64,000 bases of DNA, taken from NCBI RefSeq assembly GCF_024707545.1, contig NZ_CP062229.1, positions 7,111,501 to 7,175,500 of the forward strand, written 5' to 3'. The translations under genes and the position numbers were made by a program. The stretch comes from Mesorhizobium onobrychidis. Its GTDB lineage: Bacteria > Pseudomonadota > Alphaproteobacteria > Rhizobiales > Rhizobiaceae. Position 1 is the stretch's first letter. The number at the start of each line of letters is the position of its first letter. A model generated the notes under the pieces. That model did no database searches. It was not told where the DNA came from and saw only the letters and a program-made list of their open reading frames with translations. Below, piece after piece: positions 1-8,726 of the stretch.

Positions 1-1
1 G

Positions 2-622
2 GAGGTGACGATCGTTGTCGGCTATCGCAAAGACGCGATCCAATATTCCTGCGGCCGACGCTTCGGTGGGCTCGATATCAATTATGTCGAGTCGACGGTC
101 TTCGACCGCACGGGCAGCGCCTATTCGCTGTGGTTGGCCCGGGATGCGCTTTTGGCCGGGGGCACCTATCTGCTCGAAGGCGACGTGTTTTTCGAACCGG
201 AGGTGCTTCGCTACCTGACGCTGGACGACGCGGACAATGTCGCGGCCGTCGCGCCGTTCAGCCCGGAGATGGAAGGCTCGGCCGTCGTCCTGACGAACGG
301 CGGTTACATTGCCGAAGTGCGGATGAAGCAGACGGCAGCGAATCTCAATGATAGTTCGCCGCCACTCTTCAAAACGATGAACCTGATCCGCTTTTCCGGA
401 GAAGATTTGCGCCGGACGATAGTTCCGTATCTCAATGACATCATAAGCGCTGGAGCCGTCAAGTCGTATATCGAGGAGCTGCTGTCGAATCTCATCCAGC
501 TGAAAGGGCTCCGGATCGCGGCTGGCAGGTGCGACAGCCTCAAATGGTACGAGATCGACAATGAAGCCGACCTGCGCATCGCGGAGGCAATGTTCTCGAC
601 CGCGCGCGAGATTGCCTGCTGA
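2..622 (+). CDS. Nucleotidyltransferase (phosphocholine/sugar cytidylyltransferase-like), 5'-truncated by window edge
   Basis: The reading frame is open from the first codon in the window, so about the first 50-60 residues (NTP-binding GxGxR-type loop) lie outside it. The visible part begins with VTIVVGYRKDAIQ, the second strand-helix of nucleotidyltransferase folds. A central LLEGDVFFEP corresponds to the LxxDxxF metal-binding segment of LicC-like choline-phosphate cytidylyltransferases. The C-terminal KWYEIDNEADLRIAE matches the usual end of this family. It would activate a phosphoalcohol (phosphocholine or a phosphonate such as 2-aminoethylphosphonate) as its CMP ester in the cytoplasm. 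The next gene, a CDP-alcohol phosphatidyltransferase, starts 22 bases downstream and would consume that product. The family is clear; the substrate is not shown by the sequence. Confidence 0.8.
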   Translation, partial: EVTIVVGYRKDAIQYSCGRRFGGLDINYVESTVFDRTGSAYSLWLARDALLAGGTYLLEGDVFFEPEVLRYLTLDDADNVAAVAPFSPEMEGSAVVLTNGGYIAEVRMKQTAANLNDSSPPLFKTMNLIRFSGEDLRRTIVPYLNDIISAGAVKSYIEELLSNLIQLKGLRIAAGRCDSLKWYEIDNEADLRIAEAMFSTAREIAC

Positions 623-644
623 CCGCAAGCCTGGGGAATGGAAG

Positions 645-1253
645 ATGCTTCGCTACCTCGTTGATCCCGCCAATGCCATCACCACGGTCGGGCTACTGTG
701 CTCCTCGATTGCTCTCTATTTCACATTGGCGGGCCACATCGAGCTGGCGGTCGGCGCTGCCCTGTGGGCCGTTCTCGCGGATCACCTGGATGGAGTGGTC
801 GCCGGCAGAACCCGAAACCGCTCGCCCGACATGGCGAAGATGGGGAAGAGCCTCGACGGGTTTGGCGACATCATGTATGGCGCCATCCTTCCCGCGATCA
901 TTCTCGTGCAGCTGAATGGCGCCTCGCACGTCTCCTTCTTCGTCGCCACGGCGCTGCTGCTCGCCGGTGCCATTCGCCTGAGCTATTTCGCGAATTTCGG
1001 AAAGTCAGATGACGGTCGGTTTTTCGGTGTGCCGCTGTCCTACGACATTCCCTTGATGGCCGCCTTTGTCCTCGTCCAGCCCTTCCTGCCCGCGGCGACG
1101 TTCCTGCCGGCCGTGAACATCGTCTTCGCTCTTTTGAGCCTTGCCCACGTGGCGTCGGTTCGCGTGCCATCGCCGAACCGGGCCATGTACTTAGCGATCA
1201 CGCTCTTCGCCGTCACCGCGTCGACGATCCTCGTTCACCGGGGGACGGTGTGA
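645..1253 (+). CDS. CDP-alcohol phosphatidyltransferase family membrane protein
   Basis: This 202-residue integral membrane enzyme would transfer a CDP-activated headgroup to an alcohol acceptor such as diacylglycerol. The family signature D(x)2DG...G(x)3D(x)3D is visible near residues 45-75 (DHLDGVV, then GKSLDGFGD), although the Arg after the first motif is shifted by one residue. Several hydrophobic helices follow. I chose the ATG at 645 because MLRYLVDPANAIT is a typical start and GGGGA lies upstream; the longer open frame from 561 overlaps the previous gene. Paired with the preceding nucleotidyltransferase it forms a two-step headgroup-attachment module. Such pairs are common in PEP-mutase-dependent phosphonolipid clusters, but no PEP mutase is visible on this side, so the phosphonolipid role is inference. 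Confidence 0.82.
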   Translation: MLRYLVDPANAITTVGLLCSSIALYFTLAGHIELAVGAALWAVLADHLDGVVAGRTRNRSPDMAKMGKSLDGFGDIMYGAILPAIILVQLNGASHVSFFVATALLLAGAIRLSYFANFGKSDDGRFFGVPLSYDIPLMAAFVLVQPFLPAATFLPAVNIVFALLSLAHVASVRVPSPNRAMYLAITLFAVTASTILVHRGTV

Positions 1254-1447
1254 TGCCCGCATTGCCCCTCTCCACTGACGCGTCGATCTTGTTTCCGCCA
1301 AAGCTCAAGTCGCCCCGGGTGGATCTACCGTTCATTCGGCCAACGCTGGCTAGTCGCCGAGCAGCCGATGTGCAAGGCATCGACGACGTAGGGTTTTTGC
1401 TGTCGCGATCGGAAGGTCCATCTAGACGAGCCATCCCGCCTGTTTGA
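1253..1447 (+). CDS. Short hypothetical ORF translationally coupled to the previous gene
   Basis: The ATG overlaps the stop of the CDP-alcohol phosphatidyltransferase gene (TGATG), the usual arrangement of coupled cistrons. It encodes 64 residues with no recognisable motif. It may be the stub of a third cluster gene cut off by rearrangement, because the next intact gene is on the opposite strand. It may also be spurious. Confidence 0.3.
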   Translation: MPALPLSTDASILFPPKLKSPRVDLPFIRPTLASRRAADVQGIDDVGFLLSRSEGPSRRAIPPV

Positions 1448-1553
1448 TAGGCGTGATCATATCGCGGCCCGCACGGCGCGGATCACCCGCGACAGATGCC
1501 TGTCGCCGGCGTCGAGGCCGAGACTAGCGAACGTCGCAATGCCCCTAAGATAC

Positions 1554-3179
1554 TCATCGGTCACTGCTCCAGGCCGGGTCATCATTCGCAAAGGCATCTG
1601 TCCAAATCTCAAATATCAGCATGTTCCAAAGCGTCTGGAACCGCGCCTTCGTGAAGCTGTCTTTGCTTTCGCATATACACGCCTGCACATCGCCAAGTGA
1701 TACGATCGCATGTCGTTCAACGCGGTCCTTCGTCAGGTACCTTCGCGAGAGTTCCAATAGGGCGTCGCGCATGTCGCCATCATAGCGCAATTGTTGAATC
1801 CCCTTCGGGCGCTGAAGAATTTCAGGAGGAAGCAGTTTGCTGATGCTCTCCCGGAAGAAAGACTTGACGTGAGATTCCGTCACTTTTTGTTGAGCGGGGA
1901 GGCGTAGGGACAAGTCGAGCAAGGATCGTCTCGATAGCGGCATAACCAACTCAAGTTCCGCGCGTGAAGCGAGCAAGGTCTGCGCACCGATACGTTCGTC
2001 CCAGTCAGTGAGTGATTGGCGAAGATTGTCGAAAAGGAGGTCTTTGGGACCTTCTTGATTAGCTGGCTTGATATCTAGCGATCCTGATTGGTCCTTGCGC
2101 GAAAGGTCATCGCGCGCGTTGTTCATCCTAAGCCAAAGATCCCTATGGTAGGGCATGCCGCCAAAAAGCGTGTCGCTGAGATTGCCAGAAAAAAGCGTTT
2201 GCACGGATCTTGACGCGTCTCGCCACAGGGCGAAAAGGCACGGAAACTCATCATAGCCGCCCGGATTACCCAGAGCTCGTACGGCTTCCTGCATGAGGGA
2301 AGCCAAGTCTCGCGCGCCGACGATAATTTCATGATGCTCCAAGCCAAGATGGGAGGCGGTCGCGCGGGCACCTTGGATCTCCGGATCCTCCTCGCCGTAA
2401 CCAACGGTGAAGCTCCGTATTACACGGCGCGGATCGGCTTCTTTCAGCAGCGCTGCGATCGCGGCGGAATCGATGCCGCCGCTGAGTGAAACGCCGATAT
2501 CGCCATGTGAACGTTGAAGTGATTCCGCCACAATCCGACGAAGAAGCGACAACAATTCGTCGGACGACAGTAAGTCTCTGGGCTGAGTATACTCATTCGC
2601 CTGAGGCGGCAGGCGACGAAGACTGTGCAACGCACGGTCGAATATCTCAACGAAGCCAGCTCGCGCCGGCCGTATATCGCGATGGAAGGTCAATCCAGCC
2701 GGCGCCCAACCACGCTCAATGAATGCACGAACGGCAGCGACATCGAAGGCGGGATGAAGTTCCGGAAGCTTGCATAGTGGTGAGTAGGTCGTGGAAAATG
2801 CAATGCCAGACGGAAGATGTGCGATGAACAGCGGACGGGTACCGAAGGTATCCCGTGCAATGTGCAATCTGCCACTCGCGGCGTCGTGCAGCGCAATGGC
2901 ATATTGACCATCAAGGTCGTCGAACGCGTCTTGTCCGCGTGATCGATATTCCTCCACGAAACGATCAGGATCGAATGCAATGCGCTGACGCTTTTCCGTC
3001 GCAATATAAGCTACTTCATCGAACAACAGACTCACACCACCACGGCGGAATTGCGAAAGTTCATTTGGCAGATGGTTATCATCGGAACGAGCTTCACCTT
3101 GTTCGTTACGTTCGCAGCTGACTAACTCGCTGGCCACAGAGAACTCGCCGTGCTCGTACCTGCCTATGATCGCTGTCAT
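1554..3179 (-). CDS. Asparagine-synthetase-like amidotransferase lacking the glutaminase cysteine
   Basis: This protein of about 541 residues has the two-domain AsnB layout. The N-terminal Ntn-type domain includes FDDLDGQYAIAL and ARDTFGTRPLF. The C-terminal ATP-pyrophosphatase domain has the PP-loop SLSGGIDSAAIA and a late SGNLSDTLFGG where AsnB has SGEGADELFGG. The start was set at the ATG at 3179 (MTAIIGRYEHG), preceded by GGGGCGG; the GTG start 15 bases upstream is less likely. True asparagine synthetases begin Met-Cys, and that Cys is the glutaminase nucleophile. Here position 2 is Thr, so glutamine hydrolysis should be absent. Family members without this Cys (beta-lactam synthetase, lasso-peptide cyclase) adenylate a carboxylate and form an amide with another amine. 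The substrate is unknown. Confidence 0.8.
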   Translation of the reverse strand: MTAIIGRYEHGEFSVASELVSCERNEQGEARSDDNHLPNELSQFRRGGVSLLFDEVAYIATEKRQRIAFDPDRFVEEYRSRGQDAFDDLDGQYAIALHDAASGRLHIARDTFGTRPLFIAHLPSGIAFSTTYSPLCKLPELHPAFDVAAVRAFIERGWAPAGLTFHRDIRPARAGFVEIFDRALHSLRRLPPQANEYTQPRDLLSSDELLSLLRRIVAESLQRSHGDIGVSLSGGIDSAAIAALLKEADPRRVIRSFTVGYGEEDPEIQGARATASHLGLEHHEIIVGARDLASLMQEAVRALGNPGGYDEFPCLFALWRDASRSVQTLFSGNLSDTLFGGMPYHRDLWLRMNNARDDLSRKDQSGSLDIKPANQEGPKDLLFDNLRQSLTDWDERIGAQTLLASRAELELVMPLSRRSLLDLSLRLPAQQKVTESHVKSFFRESISKLLPPEILQRPKGIQQLRYDGDMRDALLELSRRYLTKDRVERHAIVSLGDVQACICESKDSFTKARFQTLWNMLIFEIWTDAFANDDPAWSSDR

Positions 3180-3689
3180 TGCATTCCGCCCCACTCTTTA
3201 CTCGCGTGAAGAGTGCTCCCGCCGACGACGTTGAACATCCTGCGGCCTTCCAGGCCTGTCGGCTAGGCGGTCCAGCCGGTCCGCCGATTCAGCTTGTCCG
3301 GTCTGCCGACTCATACAGCCTCCGATTCATTGACGACGTCTCGCTGAAGCGTTCGGAGAACCCGTGCATGGACCGTGCCAGAGAAAGAAACACTTCAAAG
3401 TAATGAGTTAGAGGGATTTACCGCCTGTCGTAGATCCGACATTGATCGGATATAGGACGCCGCGCGGCGGGCGCCCTTCCCATCACCACGAAGCATAGGG
3501 GTCACGTATGACGGCAGTTCGACCGAATTAAAGCTTGAGAGCAGACGTAGACGAGCTCGTTGAAGTAGTGGTTGGGCAGGGCGTGTTAGACCGCCGGGTG
3601 TCATGACATGCGCCAGAAGCCGTTGGCGACCCGCAGCACTCGCGGCGGCGGACCTCGGCAAGCCGGCGACTGAAGGCGGCGGCTCCGTC
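3180..3689. other. Region without a recognisable gene
   Basis: About 510 bases upstream of the asparagine-synthetase-like gene. Short open frames occur on both strands but none shows a domain. Part of it may be decayed IS91-type sequence continuous with the remnant that follows. The promoter of the asparagine-synthetase-like gene should lie at its left end. Confidence 0.4.
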
Positions 3690-3965
3690 AGATCAGCGAT
3701 GTCGCCGTATAGTTCGGTCTACCCGCTTCATGGAACGTAGGCCACCGCCTGTTCTGGAAGGCGATCGGCTTGATCTTGGCCGGGGCGTGAAGACCACAAC
3801 GCGCAAGAGTTCGTCCGGGCAAGCGGCAAGCCAATCCCGGCAGGCCCTGCCGCTGGCACTTCGGGCAATGCATGCCGGTTCAAGCGCAGCCATGTACGGC
3901 CGAGCCGGCGCTAAACTTCTGTGGGCCAGGGTGCTGCCGGTTCATGTCCTGGGTCACCACCTGGC
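3690..3965 (-). pseudogene. IS91-family transposase remnant (zinc-finger region), frameshifted
   Basis: Read on the minus strand, one frame gives MHCPKCQ and later KIKPIAFQNRRW. The neighbouring frame gives RDWLAACPDELLRVVVFT. Combined, they reproduce the conserved IS91 transposase segment 'NRHCPKCQ...WLxxRxxELLPVPYxHVVFTLPxxIxxIAFQNK'. Two frame changes within about 150 bases and the absence of the catalytic tyrosine region show it is a fragment. Confidence 0.6.
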
Positions 3966-4016
3966 GATCGTCCCCGATTCCTTTGTTGAAGGCCTGCCTC
4001 TGCGCAAACATGCGGC

Positions 4017-5483
4017 CTACCCTTCCGCCGTCCCGCTCTCGATATAAGTCGAGGGTCCAACGTGAACACGCCGAAGAACCTGCCTGAAACGGCCAAGCCC
4101 CACATCGAAAGCTTCACTGCGAATTTCGGGGGCAGCCTTATGTCTTGGCTCAACGATTTCGGTCAGAACGCGGCCGGTCATGCTTCCCGGCTGCGCTATT
4201 CTAAGTAGATGCAGAATGGTCGGTGCAAAATCGCAGATGCCGGAAGGGGTTGTGGAGACGGAACCTGCGGCAGGGAAAGCTGAACCAGCGATGATTCCCA
4301 GGGCGGCCAACTCCTTCGGATGCAGACCACCATGGACGCCTAGACAGAGGTTGTCTTCGTAGAAAGTACCGCCGACAAGGCCGAATGGATCGATACTGTC
4401 ATTCGCGCGGAAGGAGAAAGACACATCCGGTGCGCGAGAATGATCGATAAAGACCAGATGTTTGCCAAGGCTTCCCGGGGCGATGCCCTCGGTCTCGTTC
4501 TTCGCCTGGGTAAAAACCGGCCCGCACCACGGCTCGCCGGTGATCGTCGCCACGATCCGGGCGACCCGTTCGTCGCTTGGGTCAGCGAGATAGAGCGCGC
4601 CGACCTGCCCGGGCACCACCACGACATCGACGTCTAGTGCGGGTGCGGTACCGGGTCGGTAGCCCGCACGACGCAGGCTGTCGACGACCGAAACCTGGGT
4701 TTGACCCGTGATGTGTCCGTGGTCGGAGATCGCGATGACCTGTACGCCTTCAGCACGTCCCTCTGCTTCCCACCAGTCTAGCACCCGGCCAAACTGGCGG
4801 TCGCAATGCGCGATGATCGACCGAGTTGCCTCAGCGCCTGTGCCATGGAAGTGCGAAGTGATGTCTGGCTCGCCGTAGGAGAGGACTGTCACATCAGGCC
4901 GGTATTTCGGCCAGACCACCTCAAGAAATGCTGAGGTGATCCAATCTTGGCCGGCCTTGTCAGGCTCGGTGCTGGGCGGATCTGGCAGCAACGGCCCAAG
5001 CAACTCTTCGGCTTCAGCCAGCAGATCGTCCGGCGTGCAGGCCCCGCGGAAATGCCCTGAAAGCCGAACCTGCCGGAAATCCTCCGCCTTGTGGTGGAAA
5101 AAGCGAGTCGTGCCGGGCGAGTTGGTGGCCAAGACGGCAAGACTGCGACCGTCCGAAGCGAGGATTTCCCCTAGCGTCTGTGTGGACATCAGCCGCCCAC
5201 CGCTTTCGAGGTCAAGCTTGCGCAGGAGAACCTCGTCTGCTGTGTCGATGTAGCGGGACGGAGTTACCGAACGGTCGACATATTTGTTCCCAACCATGCC
5301 ATGCCGGCTCGTCGTCGAACCGGTCACGAAACTGGGAAAGGCCGAGCGGGTTTCGCTTGGATAGACCGTGCGATGGTTCGACAAGGTGATGCCATAGGCC
5401 TGTAGTCGGCAGAGGTTCGGTGTCAGGTCGGGTGCGACCAGGTCAGGACGCAGGCCGTCGAAGCTGACGATGAGAAAGCGCAT
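4017..5483 (-). CDS. Alkaline phosphatase superfamily phosphodiesterase (NPP/PhnA-like)
   Basis: This 488-residue protein is of the type I phosphodiesterase/nucleotide pyrophosphatase family, the superfamily that also contains phosphonoacetate hydrolase. The start MRFLIVSFDGLRPD supplies the first metal Asp (residue 9), followed by TPNL. The nucleophile is probably Thr45 in YPSETRSAFPS. Further metal ligands are visible in YGEPDITSHFHG, ISDHGH and GVHGGLHP. No signal peptide is evident, so it should act in the cytoplasm. It is the last gene of the minus-strand transporter operon, 42 bases after the M24 peptidase. That context suggests it hydrolyses a phosphoester or phosphonate substrate brought in by the transporter. 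The family is sure; the exact reaction is not. Confidence 0.8.
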   Translation of the reverse strand: MRFLIVSFDGLRPDLVAPDLTPNLCRLQAYGITLSNHRTVYPSETRSAFPSFVTGSTTSRHGMVGNKYVDRSVTPSRYIDTADEVLLRKLDLESGGRLMSTQTLGEILASDGRSLAVLATNSPGTTRFFHHKAEDFRQVRLSGHFRGACTPDDLLAEAEELLGPLLPDPPSTEPDKAGQDWITSAFLEVVWPKYRPDVTVLSYGEPDITSHFHGTGAEATRSIIAHCDRQFGRVLDWWEAEGRAEGVQVIAISDHGHITGQTQVSVVDSLRRAGYRPGTAPALDVDVVVVPGQVGALYLADPSDERVARIVATITGEPWCGPVFTQAKNETEGIAPGSLGKHLVFIDHSRAPDVSFSFRANDSIDPFGLVGGTFYEDNLCLGVHGGLHPKELAALGIIAGSAFPAAGSVSTTPSGICDFAPTILHLLRIAQPGSMTGRVLTEIVEPRHKAAPEIRSEAFDVGLGRFRQVLRRVHVGPSTYIESGTAEG

Positions 5484-5525
5484 ACCGTGTATCTCGCAGT
5501 CACGTTTGACAAAGACGCCATTTCG

Positions 5526-6773
5526 CTAGCAGTCGCATATCGCGAGCTCACGCGACAACGACCAGCATGGTTCGGAAGAGTCGGCGCCGATAATGAATTG
5601 ATCTTCCAGCATGAACGCTCCGAGGCCACGGATATACCAGGGCAACTCATATGCGAGCACCATGCCGGGCTCGATTTCCGTCGTTTCATCCGCCGAGATG
5701 AACGGCCATTCCTCGACGAATATCGACGCCCCGACACCGTGGCCAAAATGGCCGCGACAATACATGTCAAACCCTTGCACATGCATTGTCTTCATCGCAG
5801 TCGTATAGACCTCTCGCAATGGCACCCCGGGGCGGAGGCGTTCCAACCCGGATTCGAACGCGATACGCAGGGCACCGTAAATTGCCTGCTGATCCGCGCT
5901 CGGCCGACCGAGCACAGCGGTGCGTGCGCAATCGGAAGTGTAGCCGTCAACGACACAGCCAAGATCGAGACGGATCACGTCTCCTCGTTGTGCCGGTCGG
6001 CCTTTGCCGGTCGCTCCAGGTCCGATCGTGATGGCGCCGTTCGGCAAAACCGGGCCATGGTATCCCAGCTCGGCTGCGCGTTGCGCAGAGGCCGTGCGGA
6101 AAATTGAGAACAGCTCGTCAGCGGTACGGCCGGGCCGGATGTGGGCGATGGCCGCTGCCGTGCCAGCTTCGGCTGATTGGGCAGCGAGCTTCAGCCGGTT
6201 GATTTCGCCGGTGGACTTGATCATTCGAAGGCGACCGACGAGCGTCGAGGCATCCGACCAGCGAACATTGGGGCATGCTTCATTGAACAAGGCTTGGTCT
6301 TCAACCGGCAGGAAAGCGTTTTCGGTTCCGAGCCGTGCAGTTGAAAGCCCGCGGCCGGCCAGGGCCCCAGCAAGCAGCGCAAATGTTTGTTTGCGGTCAA
6401 AGGTTGCTGGTCTCAGACGCACTTGCTCTGGCGGGCGAGCGGTCGAAAGCCGCTCAATGAGATACCCATCGGGGATCTCACTAATGTCGATCAGATCGAC
6501 CCAAACAGGAAAGGTGACGATGTCGTCAATTCCGGAAGCAGCTCGGAATTCTTCAGCGTAGAAATCGCCGATAATCGCGGTGATCGGCTCTCGTGAATCG
6601 GCGGGCACGATCACAAAAGCAGCGCCAGCCCGTCGCCAGCCGGCCGCGCTGCCTGGGCGTGCTCCTGTGCCATAGATGATCGACTCGGGTTGGATTAGTA
6701 TGATTCCGTCCAGCCCATCCTGCTCCATGAGGATCTGCGCACGCTTACGATTAAGTGGGCGGAGAAACACCAT
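5526..6773 (-). CDS. M24-family metallopeptidase (Xaa-Pro aminopeptidase-like)
   Basis: The pita-bread fold metallopeptidase shows all five metal ligands in order: Asp in RLDLGC, Asp in YTSDCART, His in GHFGHGVG, Glu in AYELPWY and Glu in MLEDQF. The N-terminal creatinase-like domain precedes them. The open frame extends to 6893. I favour the ATG at 6773 (MVFLRPLNRKR) because AGGAAT precedes it and homologues begin similarly; ATGs at 6791, 6851 and 6893 are alternatives. It follows the last permease gene of the peptide-type ABC transporter and precedes a phosphodiesterase gene. The likely role is cleavage of an imported peptide or amide in the cytoplasm. M24 enzymes also include creatinase and ectoine hydrolase, so the bond cleaved is uncertain. 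Confidence 0.85.
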   Translation of the reverse strand: MVFLRPLNRKRAQILMEQDGLDGIILIQPESIIYGTGARPGSAAGWRRAGAAFVIVPADSREPITAIIGDFYAEEFRAASGIDDIVTFPVWVDLIDISEIPDGYLIERLSTARPPEQVRLRPATFDRKQTFALLAGALAGRGLSTARLGTENAFLPVEDQALFNEACPNVRWSDASTLVGRLRMIKSTGEINRLKLAAQSAEAGTAAAIAHIRPGRTADELFSIFRTASAQRAAELGYHGPVLPNGAITIGPGATGKGRPAQRGDVIRLDLGCVVDGYTSDCARTAVLGRPSADQQAIYGALRIAFESGLERLRPGVPLREVYTTAMKTMHVQGFDMYCRGHFGHGVGASIFVEEWPFISADETTEIEPGMVLAYELPWYIRGLGAFMLEDQFIIGADSSEPCWSLSRELAICDC

Positions 6774-6917
6774 TGATGTATTCCTATTCATAGAAACGGT
6801 TCTAGTGGCCGTTCCCACATGCAAATCTTTTAGTTGGCGCTGCTCAAACATCCGACGGTCGTTTCGGCGCTCTGGACTGAGGAGGCTGAACACCAGAACG
6901 AGGCAGCTGTATGGGCG

Positions 6918-7787
6918 TCAACGTGGGCCGTTATCCAACCGGTCGAGCAGCCAGTCGCCCAACAAGCTGATGGAGAGTGTCGTCGCGACGATCAGCACAG
7001 CAGGCGCAAGCATGATCCAGGGCGCACGTGTCATATACTCCCGGCCATAGCCGAGCATGTTTCCGAGGCTCGTCATCGGGGGCTGAACGCCAAGGCCCAG
7101 AAAGGACAGGCTGGTTTCCATGAGGATGATCTCCGGGAAGGTCAGCGTCATGGAAACAATGAGCGTCGACGAGATATTCGGAAGGATGTGCCGCAGATAT
7201 ACCTGCATTGGGCTCGCACCCAACTGACGAACAGCTCCGGCGTAGCCTTGCGCGCTGGCGGCGACCGCAAGCCCGCGTGCGATACGCGCGTAGCGTTCCC
7301 AGCCATAAAGTCCCATCAGTCCAATGAACAGCGGCAAAGCGTTTCCGAAAAACGCAAGCACCGACAGGGAAAGGATGAGGAAAGGCATGGCTGCCTGAAA
7401 GTCAGCGAGCATCAGGATGAACTGCTCGACGCGCCCACCAAAGTGGGCCGCAGCAAAGCCCATGGTCGTGCCCAAGCACGCCGAAATCAGCGTTGCCCCA
7501 AGGGCGACCAGAATTGAGATACGAACAGATACGATCAGTCGCGATAGAATATCGCGTCCGAGTTCGTCTGTTCCAAGCACATGGTGAGGGTGTAACGGCG
7601 AGGCCAGCCGGTTAGGCAGATCAAGCGCGGTGTATTGGTACGGGGCGATTCCATCAGCGAGCAGCGCCACTATGACGATAAAAACGATCCAGAGCACGCT
7701 GGCGATGACGGAGAAAGGAATTCGGCGGTGTTTCGTGGTCTCTCGCGTGCCAGTCGCCGTTTCGGTTACTTTTCCCATCATGTTCAT
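6918..7787 (-). CDS. ABC transporter permease, peptide/opine type (DppC-like)
   Basis: This 289-residue inner-membrane permease has an N-terminal helix near residues 27-48, the family motif TDELGRDILSRLI and the EAA loop region (AVRQLGASPMQVYLRHILPN). These are typical of DppC/OppC proteins. It begins 3 bases after the stop of the partner permease and is part of the SBP-ATPase-ATPase-permease-permease operon. It imports the substrate captured by the family 5 binding protein. Confidence 0.9.
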   Translation of the reverse strand: MNMMGKVTETATGTRETTKHRRIPFSVIASVLWIVFIVIVALLADGIAPYQYTALDLPNRLASPLHPHHVLGTDELGRDILSRLIVSVRISILVALGATLISACLGTTMGFAAAHFGGRVEQFILMLADFQAAMPFLILSLSVLAFFGNALPLFIGLMGLYGWERYARIARGLAVAASAQGYAGAVRQLGASPMQVYLRHILPNISSTLIVSMTLTFPEIILMETSLSFLGLGVQPPMTSLGNMLGYGREYMTRAPWIMLAPAVLIVATTLSISLLGDWLLDRLDNGPR

Positions 7788-7790
7788 TGC

Positions 7791-8726
7791 TCAGCGCCCC
7801 CCGGTCGAGTTCGCGTTGGCCAGGCGCGGATCGAGGATGCCGTAGAGGAAGTCCACGATGAGGTTGGAGACCACCATTGTGGCGGCCACCAGCAGGAGAA
7901 TACACTGCACAACCGCCAGATCGCGGGCTGTCACCGACACAACCAGCAGATTGCCGACACCCGGCCAGGAGAACACGCTCTCGACCACAACCGAACCAGC
8001 GATCAGATTGCCGACCATGAAGCCGACAATGGTAACGGCAGGAATTGCGGCGTTCGGCAGGGCGTGACCACGCACAACCGCGGCCCAGGGGATACCCTTG
8101 GCACTGGCAGTGCGAATGTACGGCTGCCCCAGTACCTCCAGCATAGCGCTCCGAATGAACCGTGCGAGCACGGCAGCACCACCAACGCCGAGAGTGATGA
8201 TCGGCAGGATTAGATGCTGCAGACTGCCCGTGCCGCCGGTCGGCAGCCACGCAAGCCAGATTGCAAGGACTTGAACCAATACGAGACCGAGGACAAAGCT
8301 CGGCACCGTATATCCTGCGACCGCCGTGACCATGACGGCACGGTCAATGGCGCTGTCCCGATGCAAAGCGGCATAGATACCGGCTGGAATACCGATGGCC
8401 AGTTTCATCAGAAGTGCAGGAAGGGTCAGCATAAGCGTTGCCGGGATACGTCCCAGAACAAGGTCAAGCGCAGGCCCGCCTCCACGCATCGACCGGCCGA
8501 GTTCGCCCTGAAAGATCGCTGCGAAGTAATGGAGATATTGGATCCAGAGTGGCAGATCCAGCCCCCACTCCCGGCGAAAGGCGGCCATGGCCTCGGGCGA
8601 GGCGTCGTCCCCCATGACGCTGCGGGCCGGATCTCCCGAGAGCCTCAGGACGATGAAGGCGAACGTGACCACCAGCGCGATGGTCAGAACGGCACGCAAG
8701 ACACGGATAGCAAAAAACCGAAACAT
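7791..8726 (-). CDS. ABC transporter permease, peptide/opine type (DppB-like)
   Basis: This 311-residue permease starts MFRFFAIRVLRAVLTIALV, the usual first helix of DppB/OppB proteins. It contains the periplasmic segment RLSGDPARSVMG and the EAA loop near IRTASAKGIPWAAVVRGHAL. Its start overlaps the stop of the upstream ATPase gene, indicating coupled translation. It pairs with the DppC-like permease to form the membrane channel. Confidence 0.9.
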   Translation of the reverse strand: MFRFFAIRVLRAVLTIALVVTFAFIVLRLSGDPARSVMGDDASPEAMAAFRREWGLDLPLWIQYLHYFAAIFQGELGRSMRGGGPALDLVLGRIPATLMLTLPALLMKLAIGIPAGIYAALHRDSAIDRAVMVTAVAGYTVPSFVLGLVLVQVLAIWLAWLPTGGTGSLQHLILPIITLGVGGAAVLARFIRSAMLEVLGQPYIRTASAKGIPWAAVVRGHALPNAAIPAVTIVGFMVGNLIAGSVVVESVFSWPGVGNLLVVSVTARDLAVVQCILLLVAATMVVSNLIVDFLYGILDPRLANANSTGGR

